In this document: piece by piece, positions 46,027 through 56,420 of the stretch
Numbering within the stretch: the stretch's first letter is position 1
How the letters are laid out: each line of letters opens with the position of its first letter
Assembly (NCBI GenBank): GCA_029964075.1
Contig: CM057147.1
Span: forward strand, 11,243,513-11,307,512
Source of the DNA: Patiria pectinifera
Taxonomy: Eukaryota; Echinodermata; Asteroidea; Valvatida; Asterinidae
Reading direction: 5' to 3'
Length of the DNA stretch: 64,000 nt
Made by a program: the position numbers and the translations under genes
The notes under the pieces: model-generated
Database searches by the model: none
What the model saw: only the letters and a program-made list of their open reading frames with translations
What the model was told of the DNA's origin: nothing

Positions 46027-46590
46027 CAATTAATAATAAATCATAATAATGTGCTTATATAGCGCTTTATACTCAAAGTGCTTTACAATTATTACCCCAA
46101 GGGTGGTGGCACCTCAGGGGGCTTGAGCCCCCCCCCCCCCAGAGGTTGTCAATTTTTTTTTATTAATTTTTTTTAAGTCACACGATTTGACCTTGGTGAT
46201 ATGTATGTGGCCTATTTTTGATGCCACCAATGTTGAAAAAGTCCACCCACAAAAAATAAAACCCAATTTTTTTCTGCTTCCAAATTTTGGGAAACATTTT
46301 TTGAAAAAAAAAAAAACTTCTAAAAAATTTGAACAACAAAATTGAGCCCCCCCAACAGCCAAATCCTGGGTGCGCCACTGATCAGTTTTGCAGCAGCTTG
46401 AGATCAGCGCATTCTAGTCTCTGCCTTCACAGGTACCCATTTATACACCTGGGTGAAGAGAGGCAATTGTAGTAAAGTGTCTTGCCCAAGAACACAAGCA
46501 CCATTTTCCCCGTCAGGGTTTGAACCCATTTACCATGGAATGTAAGTCGAACACCGTAACCAGTGGACCACAGCGCAATTGGTAGACTGT
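46027..46590 (-). mobile_element. tRNA-derived SINE (family 1), minus strand, interrupted
   Basis: The tail (TATATAGCGCTTTATACTCA) is at 46055-46075. The body and head (CTGCCTTCACAGGTACCCAT, GGGTTTGAACCCATTTACC) are at 46385-46590. The middle is displaced by the element at 46100-46381. Confidence 0.75.
46100..46381 (-). mobile_element. MITE with C/T-rich interior inside the SINE
   Basis: The right end reads, on the minus strand, CAGTGGCGCACCCAGGATTT and the left end has GTGGCACCTCAGGGG. The CAGTGGCG start is typical of some hAT-like MITEs. The interior is homopolymer-rich. Confidence 0.55.
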
Positions 46591-46849
46591 CACATTTGTA
46601 TCAGTTGAAAAATGGGATCTAATGGGAAAGTAAACAATATACCTATAACAATACCGAACACCTCTTCTAATTTACAATTGTAACAATGTAATCTCCCCCC
46701 CCCCCCTCCCCCGGTCGGGTAATTCAGAACAAGATTCCTTTATCAATCAATGAAAACACTGTAGTGAAGTACATCACAAATCCTCACAAATTCCATTGCA
46801 AGTCGGTACAAAGTCACATAGACACAAGTCAAGTCAAGTAAGATTTGAG

Positions 46850-47040
46850 GCTTTGCATGGTGGAGATACTAAATAATGAAAGGTTTGCGGAAACACCATG
46901 TGCGAATAATATCTCAACTAAGAGAATGGTTCTGAAATTCTCTCCTGAAGACGGTCAGAGCATACTGACCGGAACGTCGAGTTTATACCTCTGGTTCTTT
47001 TTCAGAACCATTCTCTTAGTTGAGATATTATTCGCACAAG
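46850..47040. mobile_element. Penelope-like terminal palindrome with hammerhead-like core
   Basis: GTGCGAATAATATCTCAACT (about 46899) is mirrored by TTGAGATATTATTCGCAC (about 47018). Between them lies CTGAAGA, the stem CGGTCAG/CTGACCG, then GAACGTCGAG at 46945-46978. The phrase CTCTGGTTCTTTTTCAGAAC matches the 34.3-kb copy's CACTGGTTCTTCTCAGAAC. Confidence 0.55.
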
Positions 47041-47290
47041 TCAAGTCACAAGCTATTTAAAGGCACTGCGACAAAAGATATTTCTTTGAAACTGTTCATC
47101 CCATTCTTCCTTGAAGTCATGATGAAGTGACTTCAAATTGACTTGACCTGGACTAATGTTGGACTTGTGATTGACTTGACTTATGTGACAACGAGGTACC
47201 TGTTTTCCATTTCCCTCGTAGCGGTTGTCAACAATCCTAATGTCTCATAGTACATGGCAGTGGCCCCCATGTCTCCCCTTCTGCTTTTAA

Positions 47291-48052
47291 CTCTTTCAGT
47301 GCCCGCGACATTTCAAAAGTTTAACCCTAAAGCGCCCAACTTCGAGCTTTTTTGTTAATTATTCAAAATTCTATAAAAAAAAAAGGAAATAAGTTGTAAT
47401 CACCAAACGTATTGTATCTTGCTCTCTGGTATATTCTTGTTACCTTCAAAAGTCAATATTAGTCATGCACCTAGTAATAAACCCTGAAACACTCTCCTGA
47501 ACACAGGGGAATTCCGCACTTTTGCAGAATATACGTGTGTCGCGTCTGAAACCCCTCCTCGTACAAACTCTGTTCATTATCATAAATATTGCCATGATTG
47601 TCACTTTTAGCACCATCGTTATCATTTGTATCGGTATCCCAATGTTCGTCTTCTGATTCACCATCCAGTTCTGAAATATCCATGGATTATTCTGAATCAG
47701 AAAAGTAATCCCTTACCCTGTCCAAATCGGCGAAAAAATACACTGATTTTCTCTGGAGATAACACGCGAGCTCGGTTAATGGGCGCCACCATTTTGTCAA
47801 CAAATCGAAACTCAGTGTGACGCCCTCTCACAAGAACTCGAATTTAAAAATAAATATACATGTCGTACATGCATGAAAATGGTACCATTAGAAAGAGCGA
47901 GAGTGCCCCCTCTTGATAACATGTTACTCTACCTCGTACATGTACGAGGTTTGGCGATTTTAAGCACGAACATTACCTCGTACATGTACGAGGTTGGCGC
48001 TTTTGGACTAACAAAAATACCTCGTACATGTACGAGTTTGGCACTGAAAGAG
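47291..48052 (-). mobile_element. TTAA-flanked piggyBac-like element, 762 bp
   Basis: TTAA at 47287-47290 and 48053-48056; ends CTCTTTCAGTGCC and GGCACTGAAAGAG. A minus-strand reading at 47471-47683 begins MDISELDGESEDEHWDTDTN, an acidic start like that of many piggyBac-type transposases, and then decays. Near the right end are three copies of the palindrome CCTCGTACATGTACGAGG about 44 bp apart. Confidence 0.7.
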
Positions 48053-48118
48053 TTAAACCTCCTCAAGGTTTCAAGGTTTCCTCAAGGTTTCAATATCTCC
48101 TTCCACACTACCTTATAG

Positions 48119-48341
48119 AATACTGTGTGAGTAGTTCAGCGTTGCTCCTAGATGATGTTGTGCCCTGCATGGTGGTTGGAGGCAACTCCTCTGGCTCAGT
48201 GACCATAGAGGATGGAATGATCATTGTCCGTGCTGGTGACGGGGAAGAAAGGTTCAACATCACTGACTTCAAGGCACCAAAGGACTCCAGCCAGGGGGAA
48301 ATGATTGAAAAAGCTGCCAAGTTCAATATGGAACCTGGGAA
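48119..48341 (+). CDS. Exon 30: start of second unique region
   Basis: The acceptor is TACCTTATAG and the donor GTAAGT; phase 1 in, 2 out. It encodes EYCVSSSALLLDDVVPCMVV, GNSSGSVTIEDGMIIVRAG and EMIEKAAKFNMEPGK. No family recognised. Confidence 0.87.
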
Positions 48342-48466
48342 GTAAGTCTGTGGGCCGGTTGCATTTGAATCAAAGAATGATACATGAAAAAGAATTTAAT
48401 CAAGAAATCTACTTGTAAGGTTTTATGAAATGCCATTCCTATCAATGAAACCTTGTCATCCCCGGC

Positions 48467-49263
48467 TTAGACAGGCCTTCTAGAGTCGCACTGAACAAAA
48501 TAAAAGGCAAGATTTGAATTAAGTACACGAAAAGTTTGACGTCTGAAACAATTAGGAGCGACTAGACACGCCAGATGGCGAAAGATCGACTGTCCGAGTC
48601 GTTCAGAGCGACACAGGAGTGACTTGATTTCAGACGTTGCTCTAGTTATGAGCCGAACTCAATGCAAATGTATGTAAATGTATGTTAATAAGTAGTGACC
48701 TTCATAAATTAGGACTGCAGACGATGTGTTTAACACGCGATGCAGTGCTTAAAATTTGAAAGTTTTCTGTTTGCAGAATCAATCCTTTCAAACACGAAAT
48801 TTGGACGTCTTGTTATAGAGCAAGAACTTATATTAAATGTACGTACCTCTGTTGTCCCTATACAACACATTATACAATTTGTCAGCGAAAAACCGAGACA
48901 TCCAGTATCCATATGGTACAGGCATCGTGCAGTCTTGAAAAAAGCAAACATTTATGTGTGACGTGACGTGCAAAAGATAACGAGAGCGCACATGGTGTGC
49001 TAATACGCTCTGAAAAGTCAATCAGCGTCGTAATACGTATTCTTCATACACGGCCAGGCGTTTATTAAAGGAACGCGCTCGCAGCCCATATGCAACGACG
49101 GCGCTGCACCATGTCGGCTTGTTGCTAAGATCGTGTTTGTTTGTTTGTGCAATATACTCCAATGTATTAAGTTTGCCTGTCTTAAACCAAAATCTAATTG
49201 GGTCGTTTTCGAGTCGCTCCTAATCTATTTGGTTCGTTGCGACTCTGGAACGCTTGTCTGAAC
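48467..49263. mobile_element. Imperfect TIR element, about 800 bp
   Basis: TTCTAGAGTCGCACTGAACA at about 48478 and TTCGTTGCGACTCTGGAACG at about 49232 are inverted repeats. GACGTCTGAAACAATTAGGAGCGACT and CGAGTCGCTCCTAAT are partly shared inner words. No coding motif. Confidence 0.5.
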
Positions 49264-49354
49264 AGGGGGTCAGACTGCTTGTAAGGCAACATCTGAATGT
49301 TGTGGCATGGTCAGTGTAGACTTCATTTTGCACAGATTCTTGTATATTCAATGT

Positions 49355-49705
49355 GAGTGGTCTTATAATTATCCCGCGAGCGCGAGTGTAACATGGAATA
49401 ATGGAGTGCGTCTGTGTCCCAGGCCGAGTGGTATGTGGGACACAGACGCACTACATTTTCCGTGTTCCACGAGCGCGAGCGTGATAATGAATTTATCTTC
49501 AAGCAAACTTGACGCACAATAAAGATGAAACCCACGCTGTTCACAAAGCGCTTATCCTATTACACATGCGTGGTTTGTACGGAATGGCGCGCATCTTGGT
49601 AAGGCGTGGACCGTGGCCGTGCTACATGGTTATATGTAGCACGGCTTGTTGCCATGGATCGACCAATAAGGATCGAGGATTCAAGTTTACTTGAAGATAA
49701 AGTGT
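49355..49705 (-). mobile_element. Double-hairpin repeat, family C, copy 2 (reversed)
   Basis: Begins ATTATCCCGCGAGCGCGAGT, contains GAGTGCGTCTGTGTCCCA paired with TGGGACACAGACGCACTA, and ends AAGTTTACTTGAAGAT. Confidence 0.78.
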
Positions 49706-49921
49706 AATGTAGGTGTTGCTAACTTTTCTTGATGCTTGTTACACTGTACAAGTTTCACAAGTTCTGCTGATTGGGACTTAACTTTAATGAATCAAGTGGT
49801 ACAAATATATGTGTAAAATGATATCTACTTTTATTCACTTCAACCCAAAATTAAAAATGAAAATATTTTTGCAAAAGTTCTTTTTGATTTGAGGATCATC
49901 ATCAAACTACGTGACTTGAGA

Positions 49922-50390
49922 TTGTGACTTGGACTTGACGTATTTGACTCCAGACTCAAGCCGTATCCAAATGACGTGGCTATGGCTTACGATCACACAT
50001 GCGCCTATGCAAGCAGCTGCAGCCTCTACCTATAGACATTGTGACTTAGACTTGAAGCATTTGACTCCAGACTCAAGCCGTAGCCAAATGACTTGGCTAT
50101 GGCTTACGATGACACATGCGCCTATGCGAGCAGCTGCAGCCTCTAGTCTACCTATGGACATTGTGACTTGGACTTGAAGCATTTGACTCCAGACTCAAGC
50201 CGTATCCAAATGACTTGGCTATGGCTTACGATCACACATGCCCCTATGCAAGCAGCTGCAGCCTCTACCTATAGACATTGTGACTTGAAACATTTGACTC
50301 CAGACTCAAGCCGTATCCAAATGACTTGACTATGGCTTACGATCACACATGCGCCTATGCGAGCAGCTGCAGCCTCTCTACCATCTACCT
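49922..50390. repeat. Intronic tandem repeat, about 118 bp x 4
   Basis: Four copies of a unit with GACTCCAGACTCAAGCCGTA, GGCTATGGCTTACGATCACA and GCAGCTGCAGCCTCTA. Unlike arrays 1-4 it holds no exon end. Confidence 0.85.
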
Positions 50391-50526
50391 CTACTCTCTA
50401 TGTGTTGACCTGCCATAGCCACTGTGGAAGCGGCCTTCAACTGTGGGCTTTGATGGAAGGACTTCACTATACATGGACTTGTTTAAGCCATTACTGTGCC
50501 TGTTCTTTATTTTACTGCTATTTTAG

Positions 50527-50606
50527 GTGCCTGTATACCTGGATGAAGATGTGCAACCCAGCTATGTTATGTGTCACAGCATCAGCAGGAACTACAACAG
50601 TGCTGG
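50527..50606 (+). CDS. Exon 31: short Cys-containing exon
   Basis: The acceptor is TGCTATTTTAG and the donor GTCAGT; phase 2 in, 1 out. It encodes CLYTWMKMCNPAMLCVTASA and GTTTVL. Confidence 0.83.
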
Positions 50607-51035
50607 GTCAGTATTTGAACATCAGTATGAGAGATATCAGGCCATTGTCATTGCTGCTTGCATGTGGAAAACAAAACATTAGCTAAGACCTTCCGGTGTA
50701 ACTTGAGGTTTTAGGAATATCCTTTAACAGAAAAGCAATGTTTGAGGTGGACGGAGAAGAAAGATCTTTACTTGGCAATGTAAAGTATCAATTTGTTGTT
50801 ATGGAAAGCCCCCTTATCAGACAAATAATTGCAAGACTCACTTCCCGGCAGAATGTGACTCGTATAATAGTCTTTGGGAAAATCACTTCGTTGTTTAGTT
50901 TGTTTATATTTCATTTGGGAGTTTTAGTGAAGTAAGTCAGCTTAATAATTTCTGCCAGGTAAAGATCAAAAATAGTTTATATTACTTAAAATTGTTGAAA
51001 AACATTCATTAACCTTGTATTATCCTGATCAACAG

Positions 51036-51164
51036 GAGACAGTGATATGATGATGACATCACCCAATGGCACAGACCTTGTTCTGGCATCACCAACAAGC
51101 CAGAGAAGGAGGAAGAGGGCCATTGATGAAAACCACTTTGATTTCACTGTGGCTACAAAGGGAG
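51036..51164 (+). CDS. Exon 32: furin-type site RRRKR
   Basis: The acceptor is GATCAACAG and the donor GTAGGT; phase 1 in, 1 out. It encodes TSPNGTDLVLASPTSQRRRK followed by RAIDENHFDFTVATKG. SQRRRKR-A fits the R-X-K/R-R rule for proprotein convertases, so the chain may be cut here in the secretory pathway. Confidence 0.86.
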
Positions 51165-51271
51165 GTAGGTTAATACAACATGGTTTGACTGGTCCCATGG
51201 TGTTTACTGATTTGACTGCCTCCTGGGCCAACTTTTGAGGCTCTGCTTACCATCAGCGAAAAATCCCTGCA

Positions 51272-51900
51272 TATTGTAATAATAATGAACACTTATAAGG
51301 CGCCGGTATCCACCAAGCAAGACACTCATGCCGCACAATACAAAAAACAACCAAGACAATTACAATTTAAAATGAAATTGAATTTGATTAATAAAAATCA
51401 GCAACAAAATAATGAATACCAACTCATTAAACACAAAAATGTGAGGCAAACATTTGGGATTTCAGAGAAGATTTAAATACAGACAATGATGACGACTGAC
51501 GAATTTCAAGGGTTAGATTGTTCCAGAGTTCGGGAGTGGCGCGTGAAAAAGACCAGTCTCCCCAAGAGTGATTGGTGCAGAGAACAGCAAGCTGTGGCGC
51601 TCTGAGTGGTGCGTCTGGATAAGGTGATGAGGCGAGCAGTGGCATTTTGGTGGCGCTGAGGTTTGATGATTTGGTGTTGTGACAGGTTATACATGAGGGA
51701 GTTACAACAATCTAAGCGTGAAGTTATAAATGCATGGATGAGTTGCTCAGTGGCTGTATGATTGAGATATTTCGGAATGCAGCCAACATTTCAGAGATGA
51801 AATCTGACTAGTGATTTTGACTCTGCCATAAAATTGGGCCCTGATGTGAAAGGGAGGGAATATATCAAAATCAGCCAACACTGCGATTAACTAAGTTGTA
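51272..51900 (-). mobile_element. CR1/L2-like LINE 3' part, minus strand
   Basis: Minus-strand ORF2 C-terminus: HLRNVGCIPKYLNHTATEQL, TSRLDCCNSLMYNLSQ, then SWGDWSFSRATPELWNNLTL and SVFKSSLKSQMFASHF. All are hallmark phrases of this family (usually R.LDYCNSLL and F..A.P.LWN.LP). At least one frame change splits it near 51600. The 3' tail at 51278-51310 reads GGCGCCTTATAAGTGTTCAT plus (ATT)n on the minus strand. Confidence 0.85.
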
Positions 51901-52004
51901 CATGTATTTGTTTTATTACACATTGTACATAGTTAGTGCCATTATTGTACTGAAAAAATTTCTGAGGAACTATCTCCCATGGAATGCGTATCACATACAG
52001 CTTG

Positions 52005-52350
52005 GGTGGCACGGGTGGCTTGTGCGTAAAGCGCTTGCCTCTCACCAAGGTGACCACGGTTCGAATCCTGGCCGCGGATCACATGTGAGTAGAGTTGTGC
52101 GTTGGTTCTCTCCTGTGCCACGAGGGTTTTTCTCCGGGCCCTCCGGTTTTCCTCCCTCCGAAAAAATCAAACATTTTCGATCTCAGGCTGTGCTCCGTGG
52201 TCTTATATGGGTCGATGAGGCAGGCAGCCAGAGGCGCCTTTACGTGCCAGCGGCCCAATGACGTTGTAGCCGTGTCGTTCGCAATTCAGCATCCCAGCTG
52301 TGAGTAAGGATGATTAGCCTCCCAAATTATTATTATTATTATTATTATAC
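52005..52350 (+). mobile_element. tRNA-derived SINE (family 4), plus strand
   Basis: The head has GGCTTGTGCGTAAAGCGCTT and a perfect B box GGTTCGAATCC. The body has CCCTCCGGTTTTCCTCCCTC. It ends in (ATT)n at 52327-52348. Confidence 0.85.
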
Positions 52351-52521
52351 AAGGTGTGATGTCAGATGCAACTGTGCAAGGGGTCCATACTGTTAGCTGC
52401 TTCACCTGCTATCACAATGTAGCCTATAACCACCTATGACATCTGAACAAAATGAAGATTGAGGACTGTCAATGGTGGTAGAGGACTATCTGCACTTCCA
52501 CCCTTACTTGTGTTATTGCAG

Positions 52522-52672
52522 GTCTACACCAGGGTGGCTCACTCATCCTAGGTCTGCTGGATGTCAATAAAACCAACCAGGAATTCACCTCGGATGCTGC
52601 CCTGGATTATAAACCATACATCACCAATCCACTCTACACCATCCAGTACACATCAAGACTGCTTAGACACAG
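52522..52672 (+). CDS. Exon 33: second unique region
   Basis: The acceptor is TTATTGCAG and the donor GTTGGT; phase 1 in, 2 out. It encodes LHQGGSLILGLLDVNKTNQE and YITNPLYTIQYTSRLLRHR. Confidence 0.86.
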
Positions 52673-52951
52673 GTTGGTTTGCTGCACACTGTGTGTTTAC
52701 CCTTCAAAAGTGATCAGACAAATTCAATACAACTTAAGAATGAAATTTTCTCTAAAACTAGTCTCATATTTGTTGGTTTTTTTTTTTCTTTAATAATTGT
52801 CTGCATTCTTGTTCTTGTGTGGGTATAGAAAATGTCCTCTTAGTATTGAACTGTTAATTTTTGTAAGCAGACCGTTCATGGAAATAACTGCCAAGACTTT
52901 ATTCAGAATATCAGGTAAATTATACAATTGTTAATATAGCAGTACAATTGT

Positions 52952-53213
52952 CCTATGGGCTCCGTGCGCCAACGAAAGAGGGCGCCCTTTTACCTAGCAA
53001 CGACATATGGCGGGACATTTAGCTGGTGGATGTACACAGTTTCCTGTGTGTGCCGCACGTACACCAGGGGATTTGTACTATGTACACGCAGTGGTATGGC
53101 CGCGCGTCGCTGCAAAATTGCAGTCGGGCAAGATGGCATCGGTCAGTCACCCCCAACTGTACTTTCTTTGCCGATGAGGGGGTAATTGTACGGAGCGGAT
53201 AGAAAGCCAGTAG
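52952..53213 (+). repeat. Family F dispersed repeat, plus copy
   Basis: CpG-rich 260-bp repeat with GCGCCCTTTTACCTAGCAAC; reversed partner at 23640-23880. It lies in intron 33. Confidence 0.65.
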
Positions 53214-53368
53214 TCATTTTGGTTGCATACTTTACCATTGATTTGCTTTTTCCTGTGACGGTTAACATAAACAGAAATTATTACCACCTAAAAGACAATG
53301 GACAATGGACAATAAGGATTGGAAATAGATGTGTCAACACAATTATACATTTTCATTTTGAATTCCAG

Positions 53369-53511
53369 GATACGTTTTGTGTATGAGCCAACCTTCTATA
53401 TCACCAGTCTTGGTCAGACGGAGCTGCAGGGACCATTAATGATTAACATGAGCCTAAGCACACCGGGGAACTGGACATTGGAAAAACCTAGACTTATCTA
53501 CTGGGACACAG
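53369..53511 (+). CDS. Exon 34: second unique region; end multiplied in array 4
   Basis: The acceptor is GAATTCCAG and the first donor is GTGAGT at 53512; phase 2 in, 1 out. It encodes RFVYEPTFYITSLGQTELQG and MSLSTPGNWTLEKPRLIYWD. The last 64 bases are the repeat unit of the array that follows. Confidence 0.86.
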
Positions 53512-54980
53512 GTGAGTCTAAGCACACCGGGGAACTGGACAGAAACAAGACCTAGATTTATATACTGGGACACAGGTGGGTCTAAGCACACCAGGGTACA
53601 GGACAGAGACAAAACCTAGACTTATCTACTGGGACAAAGGTGAGTCTAAGCACACCGGGGAACTGGACAGAGGCAAAACCTAGACTTATCTACCGGGACG
53701 AAGGTGAGTCTAAGCACACTGGGGAACTGGACAGAGACAAAACCTAGACTTATACACTGGGACAAAGGTGAGTCTAAGCACACCAACTGGACAGTCTAAG
53801 CACACAGGGAACTGGACAGAGGTAAAACCTAGACTTATCTACTGGGACAAAGGTGAGTCTTAGCACACCGGGGAACTGGACAGAGACAAGACCTAGACTT
53901 ATCTACTGAGACAAAGGTGAGTCTAAGCACACCGGGGAACTGGACAGAGACAAAACCGAGACTTATACACTGCGACAAAGGTGAGTCTAAGCACACTGGG
54001 GAACTGGAGAGAGACAAGACCTAGACTTATCTACTGGGACAAAGGTGAGTCTAAGCACACCAAGGAACTGGACAGAGACAAGACCTAGACTTATCTACTG
54101 GGACAAATGTGAGTCTTAGCACACCAGGGAACTGGACAGAGACAAAACCGAGACTTATACACTGGGACAAAGGTGAGTCTAAGCACACCGGGGAACTGGA
54201 CAGAGACAAGACCTAGACTTATCTACTGGGACAAAGGTGAGTCTTAGCACACTGGGGAACTGGACAGAGACAAGACCTAGACTTATCTACTGAGACAAAG
54301 GTGAGTCTAAGCACACCGGGGAACTGGACAGAGACAAAACCGAGACTTATACACTGCGACAAAGGTGAGTCTAAGCACACTGGGGAACTGGAGAGAGACA
54401 AGACCTAGACTTATCTACTGGGACAAAGGTGAGTCTAAGCACACTGGGGAACTGGACAGAGACAAAACCTAGACTTATCTACTGGGACAAAGGTGAGTCT
54501 AAGCACACTGGGGAACTGGAGAGAGACAAGACCTAGACTTATCTACTGAGACAAAGGTGAGTCTAAGCACACCGGGGAACTGGACAGAGACAAAACCGAG
54601 ACTTATACACTGGGACAAAGGTGAGTCTAAGCACACTGGGGAACTGGAGAGAGACAAGACCTAGACTTATCTACTGGGACAAAGGTGAGTCTTAGCACAC
54701 TGGGGAACTGGACAGAGACAAGACCTAGACTTATCTACTGGGACAGAGGTGAGTCTTAGCACACCGGGGAACTGGACAGAGACAAGACCTAGACTTATCT
54801 ACTGGGACAGAGGTGAGTCTTAGCACATCGAGGAACTGGAGAGAGACAAGACCTAGACTTATCCACTGGGACAAAGGTGAGTCTTAGCACACTGGGGAAC
54901 TGGACAGAGACAAAACCTAGACTTATCTACTGGGACAGAGGTGAGTCTTAGCACACCGGGGAACTGGACAGAGACAAGAT
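53448..54980 (+). repeat. Array 4: 64-bp tandem repeat of exon 34 end plus donor, about 24 copies
   Basis: The unit is CTAAGCACACCGGGGAACTG...CTTATCTACTGGGACAAAG then GTGAGT. Donor-like sites start at 53512, 53576, 53640, 53704, 53768, 53853 and 53917, then every 64 bp to 54941 (23 sites). All are GTGAGT except GTGGGT at 53576. Only one spacing (53768-53853) is irregular. Units are about 90-95% alike by eye, so the array looks young. No acceptor is seen within the unit. Confidence 0.95.
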
Positions 54981-55394
54981 GCCAACACAATCTGATCTTT
55001 ATTGATAAATGCTTTTTAAATGTTGAAGTCAAGGATGGATTAATGTACGTCGCTTTTTCGAGTTTTCAAGTAAGAAATAAAAGCTGCTGCAGCGATCTCC
55101 TGAACAGCTGTCATGCCCTGACATACTTACATCATAGAAATCAGAGGGCCTGAAGTTTCCAACCTAGAGGCCCTTTTTCATTGAGGGCATCTCTTTAATG
55201 ATTCCATTGAGCTTTGGACTCATGGACGTGATGTCCACTTATCACAATTTTCCTAATTATATTGATTTGCTTACTTCTTTTATATGTTAATATTGAAAAA
55301 TGTTTGGTAATGATTCCTTGAGCCACCTAATGACTGTTTTGTGGTATATGCAATTATGAGTTCTATTTAAGTGTCATCTCATATCTTTGTGTAG

Positions 55395-55483
55395 ATCAAT
55401 CTAAATGGCAAGATGCAGCTAAGACATGCAGTGATGTGGATCAAATTACATACCTTGATGATGGGAACCAAGTCAATGTTCAG
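55395..55483 (+). CDS. Exon 35: WQDAAKTC segment
   Basis: The acceptor is TTGTGTAG and the donor GTTGGT; phase 1 in, 0 out. It encodes DQSKWQDAAKTCSDVDQITY then DDGNQVNVQ. With VCSTQ of the next exon it gives a W...C...C pattern seen before cleavage or juncture regions of some large receptors; this is only a resemblance. Confidence 0.82.
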
Positions 55484-55639
55484 GTTGGTGTTGCAGTTTA
55501 AAGGTTTCACTCGGTTATTCTTACTTCAAGTAGTCTTGGCCCAAGTCAGGCAGCCAGACCGTGGCACGTGCAGACATCCCACCATGGCAAAGTTAGTTCT
55601 GCAGACCACTTGTCTTTATTTCAAGTAGTCTTGGCCCAA

Positions 55640-55735
55640 GTCAGGCATCCAGGCCAGGCATCCAGGCCAGGCATCCAGGCCAGGCATCCAGGCCAGGCAT
55701 CCAGGCCAGGCATCCAGGCCAGGCATCCAGGCCAT
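55640..55735. repeat. 13-bp minisatellite, about 7 copies
   Basis: CCAGGCCAGGCAT repeated head to tail in intron 35. Open frames across it (RPGIQA...) are artefacts. Confidence 0.9.
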
Positions 55736-56207
55736 GGCAAGTGCAGGCAACCCACCATGGCGGTAGATGAATCAAATCTAGTTCCGGGAGTTTCGGCACT
55801 CTGACAGACTATGTCCTTTGTAATGTGCGCTTGAGGTTTACTTAGAAATTCTCAGGTTTGAGTGCAAATTCCCCAACTGGAAGGGGTTCATCTTGTTTAT
55901 AGCTTGCTGTTGGGTTTGTAGGCATTTGCCAGGGACTGGCTACATTAGTGCAACATGATCCAAAATCCACTCTTTTGCCAAGTCTAATTTAAAAGACGAA
56001 ATGGAACACAACTCTTTAGAACCTTTCAGGACTTTGAGTTTTGAAAAAGGTATAATATGATTTCATTTGCACATTCCAGACAAACGGAGTTGGAACAAAA
56101 ACAGCTGTTGGACCATTAATTATTCTCTTCATACCAATGTGCATGTGTGATAGCTGTCCGCTTGAACAACCAGTTTACAGACTTATGTCACATTCGACAT
56201 TATCAAG

Positions 56208-56420
56208 GCTGGTTCATACCCGGCACAAAAGTGAACGCGAATGCGAATTTGTGACATCAGTGCACATTTTCGCGCTGCAAATTCCCAAAAGTTGAACACA
56301 TTTCTACTGCAGTTTGCAGCAGTCCTATTAATTTTAACATTTCGTCTCCGATGAATTTCGCAGGGAATTCTTTGTAACGTCAAATTCCCATCGCATTCGT
56401 ATTGGCATGAAGTATGAACT
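56208..56420. mobile_element. Short TIR element, about 210 bp
   Basis: GCTGGTTCATACC...CGAATGCGAATTTG on the left is mirrored by CAAATTCCCATCGCATTCGT and GAAGTATGAAC on the right. Confidence 0.55.

Noticed and set aside
52005-52080. Functional tRNA gene
   Set aside because: The A and B boxes are good but the sequence continues into a SINE body with an (ATT)n tail and the acceptor stem does not close.
53448-54980. CRISPR-like array
   Set aside because: Units are directly adjacent with no unique spacers, lie in a eukaryotic gene and contain an exon end.
55568-55804. Repetitive open frame RPGIQARHPGQAS
   Set aside because: Translation of the 13-bp minisatellite; no splice context or conserved flank.
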